A stretch of DNA of 64,000 bases, from positions 29,530-93,529 of the forward strand of contig NZ_JACLQU010000008.1 in NCBI RefSeq assembly GCF_016648855.1, written 5' to 3'. Shown in pieces: positions 30,052 to 38,945 of the stretch. The number at the start of each line of letters is the position of its first letter. Positions within the stretch are counted from its first letter, which is position 1. Origin of the DNA: Streptococcus parasanguinis. GTDB taxonomy: Bacteria > Bacillota > Bacilli > Lactobacillales > Streptococcaceae. Both the position numbers and the translations under genes were made by a program. A model generated the notes under the pieces. That model ran no database searches, had not been told where the DNA came from, and saw only the letters and a program-made list of their open reading frames with translations.

Positions 30052-30588
30052 TTATATTTTTCCATCTTCTGCTAGCAATCGTGCTCGGAGATACTGAAAT
30101 ACTAGATAAGCCAAGTAAGCCCCTAAGGTATTGGTCCACAAATCATCTAGCTCAAAGACACGATTGGCATCAAACAAAAGATCTAAGAGAACTTGGCTAG
30201 ATTCAATCCACAAGCTCATGGCAAAGCCGAAGAACAAGACCCGTTTGCGACTCCTCAACCAGGGCCATAGCCAGAGAAGTTGAAAGACCAGCGGGCTTAA
30301 CAAAAAGACATTGGCTACGTTTTGTAGAATAACCTTAATGAGTTGGATGACACTGGTGATCTGGCCAAAATTCATCAACGAATTCAGTGGAACCAGTAGG
30401 ACGACGATGCGACCAAAATGTTGAATTCCCGGTGTTTCCATACCCGGCTCTGGCTGTTGAGGCAAAAAGCACATCAGGCACAAGAGGATAAAATAGAAGA
30501 AGCTGCCACTCTGTAACAGCCTTCTTCCTCTCTTTGTTAGTTCTGTTTGATCCATCAGCCCTTGTTTAAGGTTGCGCATGTTCAACAA
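30052..30588 (-). CDS. VanZ family membrane protein
   Basis: The 178-residue protein has four to five hydrophobic helices and the VanZ-like pattern [11 protein letters not shown]...[10 protein letters not shown]...SLWIESSQ and [20 protein letters not shown]. VanZ relatives affect teicoplanin sensitivity in enterococci; the role of the streptococcal type is unknown. A TTG start at 30588 has GGGAGAAA 6 nt upstream. The ATG at 30579 is an alternative. It overlaps the 3' end of rlmN and is co-transcribed. Confidence 0.85.
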   Translation of the reverse strand: MLNMRNLKQGLMDQTELTKRGRRLLQSGSFFYFILLCLMCFLPQQPEPGMETPGIQHFGRIVVLLVPLNSLMNFGQITSVIQLIKVILQNVANVFLLSPLVFQLLWLWPWLRSRKRVLFFGFAMSLWIESSQVLLDLLFDANRVFELDDLWTNTLGAYLAYLVFQYLRARLLAEDGKI

Positions 30589-31654
30589 TCGCTTTCTCCC
30601 GATCTCGTTTCATGGTATTTGAACGCAATTGGCCACAGGCAGCATCAATATCTGTACCGTGCTCTTGACGCACCACACAGTTGACACCTTGTTTTTTCAA
30701 GGTATCATAGAAGGCCATAACCCGTTCTTTTGGACTCCGGCTATATTGGTCATGCTCACTGACAGGATTATAAGGAATCAAGTTAACATAAGACAATTTC
30801 TTGATATTCTTGAGCAATTCTGCCAACTCTAAGGCTTGCTCAACCCCATCATTGACTTCATTCAACATGATGTACTCAAAGGTCACCCGACGGTTCGTGG
30901 TTTCGATATAGTATTCAATCGCTGCAAACAATTTTTCAATTGGGAAAGCCCGGTTGATCTTCATGATGCTAGAGCGCAAGTCGTTGTTTGGAGCATGTAG
31001 AGATACCGCCAAATTGACCTGCACACCTTCATTTGCAAAGTCGCGAATTTTATGGGCCAAACCAGAAGTTGATACGGTAATATGACGAGCCCCAATCGCT
31101 AGACCTTTATCATCGTTGACGGTCCGGATAAATTTCAAGACGTTGTTATAGTTGTCAAATGGTTCTCCGATCCCCATGACAACGATATGGCTGACCCGTT
31201 CATCTTGACCCCGTTCGTCAAAGTATTTTTGGACCAACATGATTTGAGACACGATTTCCCCATTGTTCAAATCGCGTTGTTTTTTGATCAAACCTGAAGC
31301 ACAGAAGGTACAACCGATATTGCATCCGACCTGAGTCGTTACACAAACAGATAAACCATAGTGCTGACGCATCAAGACGGTTTCAATCAACATGCCGTCT
31401 GGCAATTCAAAGAGGTACTTGACCGTTCCATCTGCTGACTCTTGCACGATCCGTTGTTTGAGTGGGTTGACAACGAATTGATCATTTAACTTCGCAATTA
31501 AGTCCTTAGAAAGGTTGGTCATTTCTTCGAAAGACTGGACACGTTTACGATAGAGCCATTCCCAGATTTGGGCTGCACGGAATTTCTTTTCGCCGTTTTC
31601 TTCTGCCCAATCAATCATCTCTTGGCGTGTCAAACTATAAATGGATGGTTTCAT
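30566..31654 (-). CDS. rlmN: 23S rRNA A2503 / tRNA A37 C2-methyltransferase RlmN
   Basis: A radical-SAM methyltransferase of 362 residues with the iron-sulfur motif CNIGCTFC (about residues 115-122). It also has the SAM region GIGEPFDNY, the conserved catalytic cysteine pair (one near the C-terminus in DAACGQLR) and an N-terminal HhH-like RNA-binding region. It modifies A2503 in the peptidyl transferase centre. It follows yutD by 6 nt and overlaps the vanZ-like gene. Confidence 0.96.
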   Translation of the reverse strand: MKPSIYSLTRQEMIDWAEENGEKKFRAAQIWEWLYRKRVQSFEEMTNLSKDLIAKLNDQFVVNPLKQRIVQESADGTVKYLFELPDGMLIETVLMRQHYGLSVCVTTQVGCNIGCTFCASGLIKKQRDLNNGEIVSQIMLVQKYFDERGQDERVSHIVVMGIGEPFDNYNNVLKFIRTVNDDKGLAIGARHITVSTSGLAHKIRDFANEGVQVNLAVSLHAPNNDLRSSIMKINRAFPIEKLFAAIEYYIETTNRRVTFEYIMLNEVNDGVEQALELAELLKNIKKLSYVNLIPYNPVSEHDQYSRSPKERVMAFYDTLKKQGVNCVVRQEHGTDIDAACGQLRSNTMKRDREKAIVEHAQP

Positions 31655-31660
31655 TTTCTC

Positions 31661-32236
31661 TTACTCCTCTTTTTGACGAATCACAAAATGACGTTTGTTG
31701 TTCGTCTTCGTTGTTTTTTTAGTTTCAGCAGACGGTCTTGTTTTTTTCGAGTTATTCGTTGACTGTCCCTTGTCGCGTTCTCGTTTTTGGAAACGATCTT
31801 TTTGTTTACGATTGCGCGAACGCTTCTTAGGCTCTCTCTCTTCTGATTGAGCTTTTTTGACCGGTGATTTCTTATCAAAGGAAGCACGATGAGGCTCCTT
31901 ATTTTCAAGGACAAAATAAGCACAACCATAGCTACAATATTCTAACAAATAATCGTCTAAGCGACTTAGTTTATCCATCGTTGCAACATCGCGTTCTTCC
32001 TTATAGAAGCCACGCAAGCGCAACTGCTCATTGCTCCAATCACCAACAATGTAATCAAATTTAGTTAAAATCTCAGAAAATCGTTGACCAAAAACGGTCG
32101 CATCAAATGCTTCCTTCTCATTTTTTAACAACTCAAAAGAGAGGTTTTCTGAAAGGATCTGGTCTCCTACCTGACGAAACACAGGTCCAGGAAATTTATT
32201 GTAATTATATAATTCAGGGTCAATCTCTTTTCGCAT
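31661..32236 (-). CDS. YutD family protein
   Basis: The 191-residue protein has a YutD core (YNYNKFPGPVFRQVGDQ...FEILTKFDYIVGDWSNEQLRLRGFY). It then continues as a strongly basic Lys/Arg/Ser/Thr-rich C-terminal tail (about 130-191) that looks disordered and nucleic-acid-binding. Function is unknown; relatives are always close to rlmN in streptococci. First gene of yutD-rlmN-vanZ. A TGATAGAAT extended -10 is visible about 40 nt upstream on the minus strand. Confidence 0.88.
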   Translation of the reverse strand: MRKEIDPELYNYNKFPGPVFRQVGDQILSENLSFELLKNEKEAFDATVFGQRFSEILTKFDYIVGDWSNEQLRLRGFYKEERDVATMDKLSRLDDYLLEYCSYGCAYFVLENKEPHRASFDKKSPVKKAQSEEREPKKRSRNRKQKDRFQKRERDKGQSTNNSKKTRPSAETKKTTKTNNKRHFVIRQKEE

Positions 32237-32341
32237 AGTGTTCCTTCATCAAAATCTATTTACTGTAACACTTTATTCTATCATAAATTTGATGACTTGC
32301 GTCAGATTTGACTAGAAAAGAGTTGAAATTCCTTTAACAGC

Positions 32342-32372
32342 AAAAAGAGACAAAGAAGGCAATCTTTGTCTC
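32342..32372 (-). terminator. Terminator of the two-component operon
   Basis: Perfect 10-bp arms (32347-32356 and 32363-32372) around AGGCAA, followed on the minus strand by T5. It overlaps the first base of the kinase stop codon. Confidence 0.88.
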
Positions 32373-34084
32373 TATACATGTTCATCAGATGATGAAAGGG
32401 GCAAAAAAAGAGTAATTTTCGTATAGCTATTGGCTTTGGAATCAATCTCCATACGATAGGCTTCGCCAAATTGAAGATGCAATCGTTGGTCCACATTTTT
32501 CAAGCCAACACCTCCTAAACGAAGAAGGGGTTGGTCTGTTGATCCTGATAAATCAAACCCTTGTCCATTGTCAAAAATCGATACGCAGGCGGAGTCTCCA
32601 CTGACTTCAGTTGTCACTCGAATGAGACCTGGCCGATCGATCTCTTTAATGCCATGGTAAATTGCATTTTCCACTAAGGGTTGAAGCACTAATTTGGGGA
32701 GCTGATAATCGCCCAACCGTTCATCTTCTAGAATTTCATAATTGAGCTTTTCACCATAACGTTGTTTTTGAATGAAAAGATACTGGCGGACATGGTCAAT
32801 TTCATCTCTCAGTAGGATTTGCTCCTGGCCTTGGTTGAGAGCCAGTCGAAAATATTGAGCCAAAGACTTGGTGATGTTGACCACGCGCCGACTATCATTA
32901 AACTCTGCCATCCAGACAATCGTATCCAAAGTATTGTAGAGGAAATGCGGATTAATCTGAGCCGAAAGTGCCCGCAACTCATAACGCCGCGCGTTTTGCT
33001 CCTCTTCCTTAACCTGTTTCATGAGGTTATCGATTTGGTCCAACATGGCATTAAAAGCTTGAACGAGGTCCACCAATTCTGGAGATCCTTTGGCTACAGC
33101 CCTCACGTGAGCTTCTCCTGCTCCAATCCTCAAAATGATGGTCTGAAGGTCTCGTAAGGGTTTGATCCACAAACGCAGAACAAAGCCGATCCCTATCAAA
33201 CACATGATCAAAGCTAGTAATCCTAGGCCAATGAAAGAGTATAGGAGTTGCGACTGAAGCATCTGAAGTCCTTCAAGTGAAGCTACTCCAATCAAGGTCC
33301 AATCACTATCTGGAATCGGAACCTGATAGATAAAATTCTGTCCTCCTTTAGCATAACCATCTGTCACAGCAATATAGGGCTGCATGGCCTGCATCTCTTG
33401 GCTGGAGGAATAGACCGCTTTTTTAGGATGGTAGACAAACTCATGCTTTTGATTAATGATAAAACTAAAGCCTTGTTTCCCTAGCTGAAGGTGATCCAAA
33501 TAAGCCTGTAAGCTATCGTAGCCAATATCCAAACGTACTACTCCGAGATTTTGACCAGTCTGATCGACTACTTCTTGGGTAATAGAAACCACCCATTTTT
33601 CTTTTTCCGAGGTCAGGGATTCCTTTCGAGCTGGCGTCAAAACTGGCATGGCTCTTTCCTTAATCGCCTCTTGATACCAGCTTTCATTCATCATGTCTGA
33701 TGAAGTCTGCATGCTGATTTTGGAATCTGTCGCTACCAGACGTCCATCCTTGGTCACCAAGACCGCAGAGACCAAGTCCGGATCCGTTTCAATCATCGTT
33801 CGCATCAAGTGCTGAACCGTTTTTTGATCCGCACTCTTATCTTGGGCAAATTGTTGAACAGCCTGTTCCTTGCTAAGCACCGTTGTGGTCTGCTTTAATT
33901 TTTTTAGATAAGACGTAATAAACTGACTACTTTGGTCGATACTATTTCTTGTCGTCCGCTCCGTTAGCTGGCGGATCGTCCCTGAACTCGTTTGATAGTA
34001 TAGGCTACCGATGAGACCAAAAAGTAAGAGAATGAAGAGAAAAAAGTAGAGGACCAGCTGAATCAGCAAGGGATATCGTTTCAT
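32372..34084 (-). CDS. YesM/LytS-type sensor histidine kinase (TCS09/ZmpS-like)
   Basis: The 570-residue kinase has an N-terminal transmembrane helix (10-32), a large extracellular dCache-type sensor (about 35-270), a second helix (near 280-305), HAMP, and a His_kinase domain with the phospho-acceptor H380 in QINPHFLYNTLD. The HATPase N box is LVENAIYHG, with DNGQGF and GGVGLKNV. It overlaps the response regulator gene by 4 nt. Its place beside msrAB/thioredoxin/ccdA matches pneumococcal TCS09, called ZmpS/ZmpR in some species. The signal is unknown. Confidence 0.92.
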   Translation of the reverse strand: MKRYPLLIQLVLYFFLFILLLFGLIGSLYYQTSSGTIRQLTERTTRNSIDQSSQFITSYLKKLKQTTTVLSKEQAVQQFAQDKSADQKTVQHLMRTMIETDPDLVSAVLVTKDGRLVATDSKISMQTSSDMMNESWYQEAIKERAMPVLTPARKESLTSEKEKWVVSITQEVVDQTGQNLGVVRLDIGYDSLQAYLDHLQLGKQGFSFIINQKHEFVYHPKKAVYSSSQEMQAMQPYIAVTDGYAKGGQNFIYQVPIPDSDWTLIGVASLEGLQMLQSQLLYSFIGLGLLALIMCLIGIGFVLRLWIKPLRDLQTIILRIGAGEAHVRAVAKGSPELVDLVQAFNAMLDQIDNLMKQVKEEEQNARRYELRALSAQINPHFLYNTLDTIVWMAEFNDSRRVVNITKSLAQYFRLALNQGQEQILLRDEIDHVRQYLFIQKQRYGEKLNYEILEDERLGDYQLPKLVLQPLVENAIYHGIKEIDRPGLIRVTTEVSGDSACVSIFDNGQGFDLSGSTDQPLLRLGGVGLKNVDQRLHLQFGEAYRMEIDSKANSYTKITLFLPLSSSDEHV

Positions 34085-34824
34085 TCATGCTCTCCTTTTT
34101 TGTACTGCCTTGGCGTCACCCCAACAACCTGCTTAAAGCGTTGAGAAAAATAGTTCATATCTTCAAAACCAACCTGATCTGCAATCTCATAAATCTTTAA
34201 ATCTGTCGTGAGAAGCAAGAGTTGAGCCTTCTTCATTCGCTCTTGGATGAGGTATTCTTGGAAAGGAAGTCCCAATTTTTTCTTGATCAACACACTTAGA
34301 TAAGAGGAGCTGAAGCCAAGTTGATAGGCCAAATCCTTCAGGGTTAACTGGGAATCTGCTAAACGAGCATGAATGGCTTCTTCCAAGTCAGTCGAATAAC
34401 CATGACTGACCAAATCTTCGACTTGCGCCTTTTTTCGCTCTTGATCGAGTTTTCCCTTCACCTTTGCTAACATCTCTTCAATATCATCTTTTGAAAAAGG
34501 CTTCAGCAAATAATCATCTGCACCTAACTTGATGGCTTTCCTCGCAAACTCAAAGTCATCATAACCGGTCAAAAAAATGATATGACAAGACGGAGACTGC
34601 TCTTTGACGAGATGGGCCAGATCCAAGCCATTCATTTGTGGCATATTGATATCGGTTAGAAGGATATCGGCTGGTTGATCTTGAAACTTCTCCCAGGCCT
34701 CACGCCCATTTTCTGCCTGGTTAATGACGGTCATTCCAAACTGTTCATAGTCCACTAAGGAAGTCAGACCCTGCCGGATAAGCTCTTCATCTTCCACAAT
34801 CATGATCGCATACATGTCTTTCAC
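34081..34824 (-). CDS. YesN-type response regulator with AraC DNA-binding domain (TCS09/ZmpR-like)
   Basis: The 247-residue regulator has a receiver domain (acidic pocket VEDEE, phospho-acceptor D58 in LLTDINMP, K near 108 in LLKPF) and a C-terminal AraC-type double HTH (TLKDLAYQLGFSSSYLSVLIKKKLG and IADQVGFEDMNYFSQRFKQVVGVTP). It is the first gene of the two-gene operon and has a perfect palindrome overlapping its -10 box. Targets are not visible; the adjacent oxidative-repair operon is one candidate. Confidence 0.93.
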   Translation of the reverse strand: MKDMYAIMIVEDEELIRQGLTSLVDYEQFGMTVINQAENGREAWEKFQDQPADILLTDINMPQMNGLDLAHLVKEQSPSCHIIFLTGYDDFEFARKAIKLGADDYLLKPFSKDDIEEMLAKVKGKLDQERKKAQVEDLVSHGYSTDLEEAIHARLADSQLTLKDLAYQLGFSSSYLSVLIKKKLGLPFQEYLIQERMKKAQLLLLTTDLKIYEIADQVGFEDMNYFSQRFKQVVGVTPRQYKKGEHE

Positions 34825-34833
34825 CTACTTGTT

Positions 34834-34856
34834 TTTGCTATACTTATTATAGCAAA
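34834..34856 (-). promoter_or_regulatory. Perfect 9-bp inverted repeat over the response-regulator promoter
   Basis: TTTGCTATA, 5 nt, TATAGCAAA. On the minus strand an extended -10 TGCTATAAT (TATAAT 34851-34846) lies inside the palindrome, so a bound regulator would block or remodel the promoter. It is a candidate operator, possibly for autoregulation. Confidence 0.7.
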
Positions 34857-34873
34857 TTATGGACTGAATTGTC

Positions 34874-35995
34874 TCAAACATAGTCCAATAAATAACCGTA
34901 GCCCTTTTCTTTCATTTCTGCTTTGGGAATGAAGGTAATAGACAAACTATTGATGCAATAGCGAAGGCCGCCTTTTTCCTTGGGACCATCGGTAAAAACA
35001 TGGCCCAGATGAGAATTTCCCACACGGCTCCGAACTTCTGTCCGCGTCATATTGAAACTCTTATCCTCCTTATAGATGGCCACATCAGGACTAATAGGAC
35101 GACTGAAACTTGGCCAACCACAACCAGAATCAAATTTATCCTTAGAGGAAAAGAGCGGCTCACCGGTCACGACATCTACATAAATACCGGCATCAAACTG
35201 ATCCCAGTAACGATTGGAGAAGGCCCGTTCGGTATCATTTTTTTGTGTCACCGCATACTCTTCAGGAGATAACTTCTTTTTGATTTCCTCATCGCTTGGC
35301 TTAGAGTAGCGACTAGCATCAATAACAGGATAAGAAGCCTGATTGACATCGATATGGCAGTACCCATTCGGATGTTTCTTTAGATAATCCTGGTGGTAGT
35401 CCTCAGCCTTGATGAAATTGGTCAGTGGTTCTTTTTCCACTGCTAACGGTTTGTCGTATTTTTTTGCTTCTTCTTCAAAAACTTGATTAATGGTTGGAAG
35501 ATCTTCTTGGGAGACATAATAGACACCTGTTCGGTATTGAGTCCCTTGATCATTTCCTTGACGATTCTTCGACGTTGGGTCGATAATCCGGAAATAATGC
35601 AGGAGCAATTCTTTCAGAGACACCTTCTTGACATTGTAAGTGATATGAACTGTTTCAGCATGGCCTGTTTGAGGGACCAATTCATACTTGGTCGTTTCTC
35701 CCTTTCCATTGGCATAGCCTGATACGGCATCAATCACACCTGGAACACGTGAGAAATATTCCTCTACGCCCCAGAAGCAACCACCAGCTAGATAGATTTC
35801 TCGTTGGTCTTCTGGATTGACTTTTTCTTCCTGCTTTTTGTTTGCTACTGGTGTCTGACTCATGGACGCTTTTTTGATCTGTTCAGTCGTCGCATCTGAT
35901 GTATCCAAGGCCATGGATCCTTTGACAAGGAAAAAGATTCCAAAACAAAATAGCCCCACTAAAAGAATGGAAATGAGTTTCCATTTTGTTTCCAT
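34874..35995 (-). CDS. msrAB: Membrane-anchored bifunctional methionine sulfoxide reductase MsrAB
   Basis: The 373-residue protein has an N-terminal membrane anchor (about 7-29) and a short linker. The MsrA domain carries the catalytic C73 in [11 protein letters not shown], and the C-terminal MsrB domain (SGCGWPSF, catalytic C347 in RYCINS). It reduces both epimers of oxidised methionine outside the membrane. There is no fused thioredoxin domain; electrons would come from the TlpA-like lipoprotein and CcdA upstream in the operon. AGGAGGACATAAA precedes the ATG. Corresponds to pneumococcal MsrAB1. Confidence 0.95.
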   Translation of the reverse strand: METKWKLISILLVGLFCFGIFFLVKGSMALDTSDATTEQIKKASMSQTPVANKKQEEKVNPEDQREIYLAGGCFWGVEEYFSRVPGVIDAVSGYANGKGETTKYELVPQTGHAETVHITYNVKKVSLKELLLHYFRIIDPTSKNRQGNDQGTQYRTGVYYVSQEDLPTINQVFEEEAKKYDKPLAVEKEPLTNFIKAEDYHQDYLKKHPNGYCHIDVNQASYPVIDASRYSKPSDEEIKKKLSPEEYAVTQKNDTERAFSNRYWDQFDAGIYVDVVTGEPLFSSKDKFDSGCGWPSFSRPISPDVAIYKEDKSFNMTRTEVRSRVGNSHLGHVFTDGPKEKGGLRYCINSLSITFIPKAEMKEKGYGYLLDYV

Positions 35996-36007
35996 TTTAT
36001 GTCCTCC

Positions 36008-36571
36008 TTACTTCATTTCTTTTAGAGTCTGGACGATGTCTTCCTTGCTCATATAACCGATATGGGTCTTAGCGAGAGTTCCATCGCTTGCAATAAAGAG
36101 GGCCGATGGATAAGAACGAATCCCATACTCTTTTAGTAGCTCCCCTTTACTATCTAGCAAAACTGGGAAATCCTTGTAATCCAAAGATTGGTACCAATTT
36201 TTGAAATCTGCTGCTGATTTTTCGCCATTAAAGGTTGGAGCTACAACGGATAAAACCACATAATCCTTACCTGACTCTTCTTTTGCCAACTCATTGGTAT
36301 CCTCTAATGTCGACAGGCAAATAGAGCACCAGGAAGCCCAAAATTTGAGGTAAACTTTCTTTCCCTTGTAATCGGATAAGCGGTAGGTCTTGCCATCCAC
36401 TCCTTGCAGGTTAAACTCCTTCACTTTCTTGCCAGATGCTTGCCTAGCCCCAGCTTTGGCTGTTTGTTGGCTAATGTCCTTATTGGAAGTAGCCATTCCT
36501 TGACTCGAACAAGCCCCCAAAAGTCCAGTACACAAGATTCCTGCAGCTACTAAAGCTAATTTTTTCATCAT
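36008..36571 (-). CDS. TlpA/ResA-like thiol-disulfide lipoprotein (Etrx1/SdbB type)
   Basis: The 187-residue protein has a lipoprotein signal with lipobox LGAC (Cys21) and a thioredoxin fold with active site WCSIC in the FWASWCSIC segment. The cis-Pro lies in GIRSYPSALFI. It delivers reducing equivalents from CcdA to MsrAB on the cell surface, as shown for pneumococcal Etrx1. AAAGAGGTGATA precedes two tandem ATGs (36571 and 36568) and either could start. An upstream in-frame ATG at 36601 lies within the intergenic hairpin and is unlikely. Confidence 0.93.
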   Translation of the reverse strand: MMKKLALVAAGILCTGLLGACSSQGMATSNKDISQQTAKAGARQASGKKVKEFNLQGVDGKTYRLSDYKGKKVYLKFWASWCSICLSTLEDTNELAKEESGKDYVVLSVVAPTFNGEKSAADFKNWYQSLDYKDFPVLLDSKGELLKEYGIRSYPSALFIASDGTLAKTHIGYMSKEDIVQTLKEMK

Positions 36572-36589
36572 TATCACCTCTTTAAACAA

Positions 36590-36618
36590 GGAGAAAGTCA
36601 TCCTCAGATGACCTCTCC
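36590..36618 (-). other. Intercistronic hairpin between the Met-rich lipoprotein and thioredoxin genes
   Basis: Minus strand GGAGAGGTCATC pairs with GATGACTTTCTCC (12 bp, one bulge, loop TGAG). Only a weak T tract follows, so it may be a partial terminator or a processing/stabilising structure that sets different levels of the two products. Confidence 0.6.
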
Positions 36619-36624
36619 CTTCTT

Positions 36625-36963
36625 TTATTCCTTGTCTGATTTCATATCCGATGATCCACTCTTTTCGTCTTTCATTTCTGAATCGCTAGATTTCATCTCA
36701 TCTTTTTTCATATCGTCCTTCATTTCAGAACTGCTGTCAGACATCATAGATGAATCTTTCATGTCTTCTTTTTTCATTTTATCATCGGACATGGATGAAT
36801 CCTTCATGTCATCCTTCTTCATATCGTCCTTCTTCATATCGTCCTTCTTCATCATACTACTATCGTCCGTTTTTTTCATGTCTGAATCCGATTTTTGACC
36901 AGAACAAGCTGCTAAAGTGACGATGCTAAGTGTAGCAATAGAAAGTGCAAGAATTTTTTTCAT
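36625..36963 (-). CDS. Methionine-rich repeat lipoprotein (pentapeptide MxKDx-like)
   Basis: The 112-residue protein has a clear lipoprotein signal (lipobox LAAC, Cys20). The mature 93-residue part is made almost only of Met, Lys, Asp, Ser and Glu, with 16 methionines (about 17%) and no aromatic residue. It is built from units such as MKKDD, MKKED, MKDSS and MKKDE. It resembles the pentapeptide MXKDX repeat family I recall from databases, whose function is unknown. AAAGGAG precedes the ATG. It lies between ccdA and the thioredoxin gene in the msrAB operon, so a surface methionine pool that is oxidised and repaired is a reasonable hypothesis; cation binding is an alternative. Confidence 0.88.
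   Translation of the reverse strand: MKKILALSIATLSIVTLAACSGQKSDSDMKKTDDSSMMKKDDMKKDDMKKDDMKDSSMSDDKMKKEDMKDSSMMSDSSSEMKDDMKKDEMKSSDSEMKDEKSGSSDMKSDKE
36805..36849 (-). repeat. 15-bp tandem repeat within the Met-rich lipoprotein gene
   Basis: Three 15-bp units (36805-36819, 36820-36834, 36835-36849), each encoding MKKDD on the minus strand. Two are identical and one differs at two bases. Slippage would change the repeat number in frame. Confidence 0.85.
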
Positions 36964-36989
36964 GATTTTTCTCCTTTAATCATTTAAGA

Positions 36990-37700
36990 TTAGTGAAACA
37001 AAGATGCGAGGCTATTAAGATTTCCTAGCATCAGCAAGATGCCCATCAAGATGATGAGGGCACCACCAATTTTTTTCAAGGTTCCCATATGGGGCTTGAG
37101 TTTAGCAAAATGTTGTAGAACCCAGCTAGAAGCCAAGGCCAAAAGCAAGAAAGGCAGAGCCAAGCCTAATGTATAGACCAGCATCAGGAGAGCGCCTTGT
37201 AAAGCACCATCTCCTCCAGAAGCGGCAATGGCTAAAACAGAACTCAAAACTGGTCCGACACAAGGGGTCCAACCAAAACTGAAGGTGACCCCTATCAGAA
37301 AAGCGTTGAAGAATTCATTGCGTTTTTCATCCTTCTTCAGTTGGATACTCTTTTGTTTTTGGAGTTGCTGAAGATTGATGAGGCCCATCTGATGGATTCC
37401 CAATAAGATGACAATCCCTCCTAGTAGGTAACGGAACCATGTAGCATAAAGCACCTGGCCAAGGGCCCCTGCACCGTATCCTAGAATCAGGAAAACAGTT
37501 GATAGGCCTGCAATAAAACAAAGAGTCTTCACCAAGCCGTACCAAGAAATATCTCTTCCAAAAATCCGAACAGTTTTCACACGTTCAGAATCCAATAGAA
37601 TCCCTACATAGACTGGCATCAGTGGCAAAATGCATGGGGAGAAAAAGGATAGAACTCCCGCTAAGAATACTGAAATGGAAAACAAACTGGTTTGAATCAT
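36990..37700 (-). CDS. ccdA: CcdA family thiol-disulfide transmembrane transporter
   Basis: The 236-residue protein has six hydrophobic helices and the two redox cysteines in the typical Pro-containing motifs FFSPCILPLMP (helix 1) and GWTPCVGPV (helix 4). CcdA passes electrons from cytoplasmic thioredoxin to extracytoplasmic thioredoxins. With no cytochrome c genes present, the recipient here is the TlpA-like lipoprotein that serves MsrAB. It is first in the operon ccdA, Met-rich lipoprotein, thioredoxin, msrAB. GGGAGGTAGTGAA precedes the ATG. Confidence 0.94.
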   Translation of the reverse strand: MIQTSLFSISVFLAGVLSFFSPCILPLMPVYVGILLDSERVKTVRIFGRDISWYGLVKTLCFIAGLSTVFLILGYGAGALGQVLYATWFRYLLGGIVILLGIHQMGLINLQQLQKQKSIQLKKDEKRNEFFNAFLIGVTFSFGWTPCVGPVLSSVLAIAASGGDGALQGALLMLVYTLGLALPFLLLALASSWVLQHFAKLKPHMGTLKKIGGALIILMGILLMLGNLNSLASLFH

Positions 37701-37734
37701 TTCACTACCTCCCTTTCTTTCTGATACCAGTATA

Positions 37735-37763
37735 AAGAAAAAATCCCTCTAAAAATAGAGAGA
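37735..37763 (-). terminator. Terminator between sepM and ccdA
   Basis: Minus strand TCTCTCTA, TTTT loop, TAGAGGGA (8 bp with one G-U) followed by T6. It separates the rsmD-coaD-sepM operon from the ccdA operon. A further hairpin CTCGTACT/AGTACGAG lies between it and the sepM stop. Confidence 0.75.
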
Positions 37764-37862
37764 TTGATAAGCAAAAACTTGAATTTGATTAGAAGGTGAA
37801 TCTTCCTATCTGCCAACTCTACCTCGTACTTTCAAGTACGAGACTGATCTAACAAGATACTT

Positions 37863-38945
37863 CTAATTCTTCTTCAAATAATCAATAGCGTCTTGAAGGG
37901 TTTTGACGGGGACAATTTTCATCTTCGAATGAATTTGTTTCGCTGCTTCTTTCGCTGTTTCATAGTTTGATTTGGCCTTGGGATTGGCTTTCTTTTCTTC
38001 TTTGGAAACAGGATTATTAGGGGCAAAGAAAATTTCTGCTCCTTCTTTATCGGCTGCGACGACTTTCTTGTCAATCCCACCGATGTCGCCAACCGTTCCA
38101 TCTTGGTTAATGGTTCCTGTCCCTGCAATATGGCGTCCCTGACGAAGATCTGGATCAGCCACTTGGGTGTAGATAGCTAGGCTAAACATCATGCCGGCAC
38201 TTGGTCCACCAATCCCTTGGGTCGCAAACTGTACAGGAACATCGCCTTTGGCTTCAGTCCGGTCGATCAGGCTAATTCCGATTCCGTTTTTCCCATTGGA
38301 CAATTTGATGATCTTTCCGTCTGCGGTCTTGGTTTGTCCATCCTCTATATAGGTCACCGAAACAGGGTCGCCAATTTTTTGAGAACCAACATAGTCAATC
38401 AATTCTTTGGAACTCTTAAAGGTCTTGCCATTCACACCGGTGACGGTATCCGCAATGTTCAAGACTCCTTTAAAGGTCGAGTCATCTGCCACCTGCATGA
38501 CATAGACTCCTAGAAAGTCCATCTGGGTTTCTTTTCCAGCTGTCTTTAACCCTTGGTAGATGGCCATATTTTGCGAGGTTTCCATATAGAATTGGTTAAT
38601 CCGCGTGAATTCTTGGCTCGAACTACCACCGGTCATATCCTTGGCAGAATAGATGTCTGTAAAAGGCGTTGCCCAAGCATAGATCAAATCAGCCGGGGTC
38701 GCTTCTTTCACTGCCACGGTTACAAAATCATAAGATCCTGACTTGGTATCTATTTTTCCATCCACTGTCATGACGGATCGAATATCTTCTGCCGTTCCCG
38801 GCATCTCAATATAATAGGGAAGGCGGATCACAAAAGCAGCTAGCAAGAGAAGCAAGAAAAGAACTCCTGCAATCGGCCATCGGTATTCTTTCAACCGTCC
38901 TTTTTTCTTTTTAGGGGTCAAGCTTGGTTTATTCGCTTGTGTCAT
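37863..38945 (-). CDS. sepM: SepM family PDZ-containing serine protease
   Basis: The 360-residue protein has one N-terminal transmembrane helix (about 22-43), an extracellular PDZ domain (near 120-220) and a Lon-type Ser/Lys protease domain with [11 protein letters not shown] (Ser near 250) and [14 protein letters not shown] (Lys near 292). In S. mutans SepM trims the competence peptide CSP; in other streptococci the substrate is unknown. It overlaps coaD by 17 nt in the rsmD-coaD-sepM operon. Confidence 0.93.
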   Translation of the reverse strand: MTQANKPSLTPKKKKGRLKEYRWPIAGVLFLLLLLAAFVIRLPYYIEMPGTAEDIRSVMTVDGKIDTKSGSYDFVTVAVKEATPADLIYAWATPFTDIYSAKDMTGGSSSQEFTRINQFYMETSQNMAIYQGLKTAGKETQMDFLGVYVMQVADDSTFKGVLNIADTVTGVNGKTFKSSKELIDYVGSQKIGDPVSVTYIEDGQTKTADGKIIKLSNGKNGIGISLIDRTEAKGDVPVQFATQGIGGPSAGMMFSLAIYTQVADPDLRQGRHIAGTGTINQDGTVGDIGGIDKKVVAADKEGAEIFFAPNNPVSKEEKKANPKAKSNYETAKEAAKQIHSKMKIVPVKTLQDAIDYLKKN

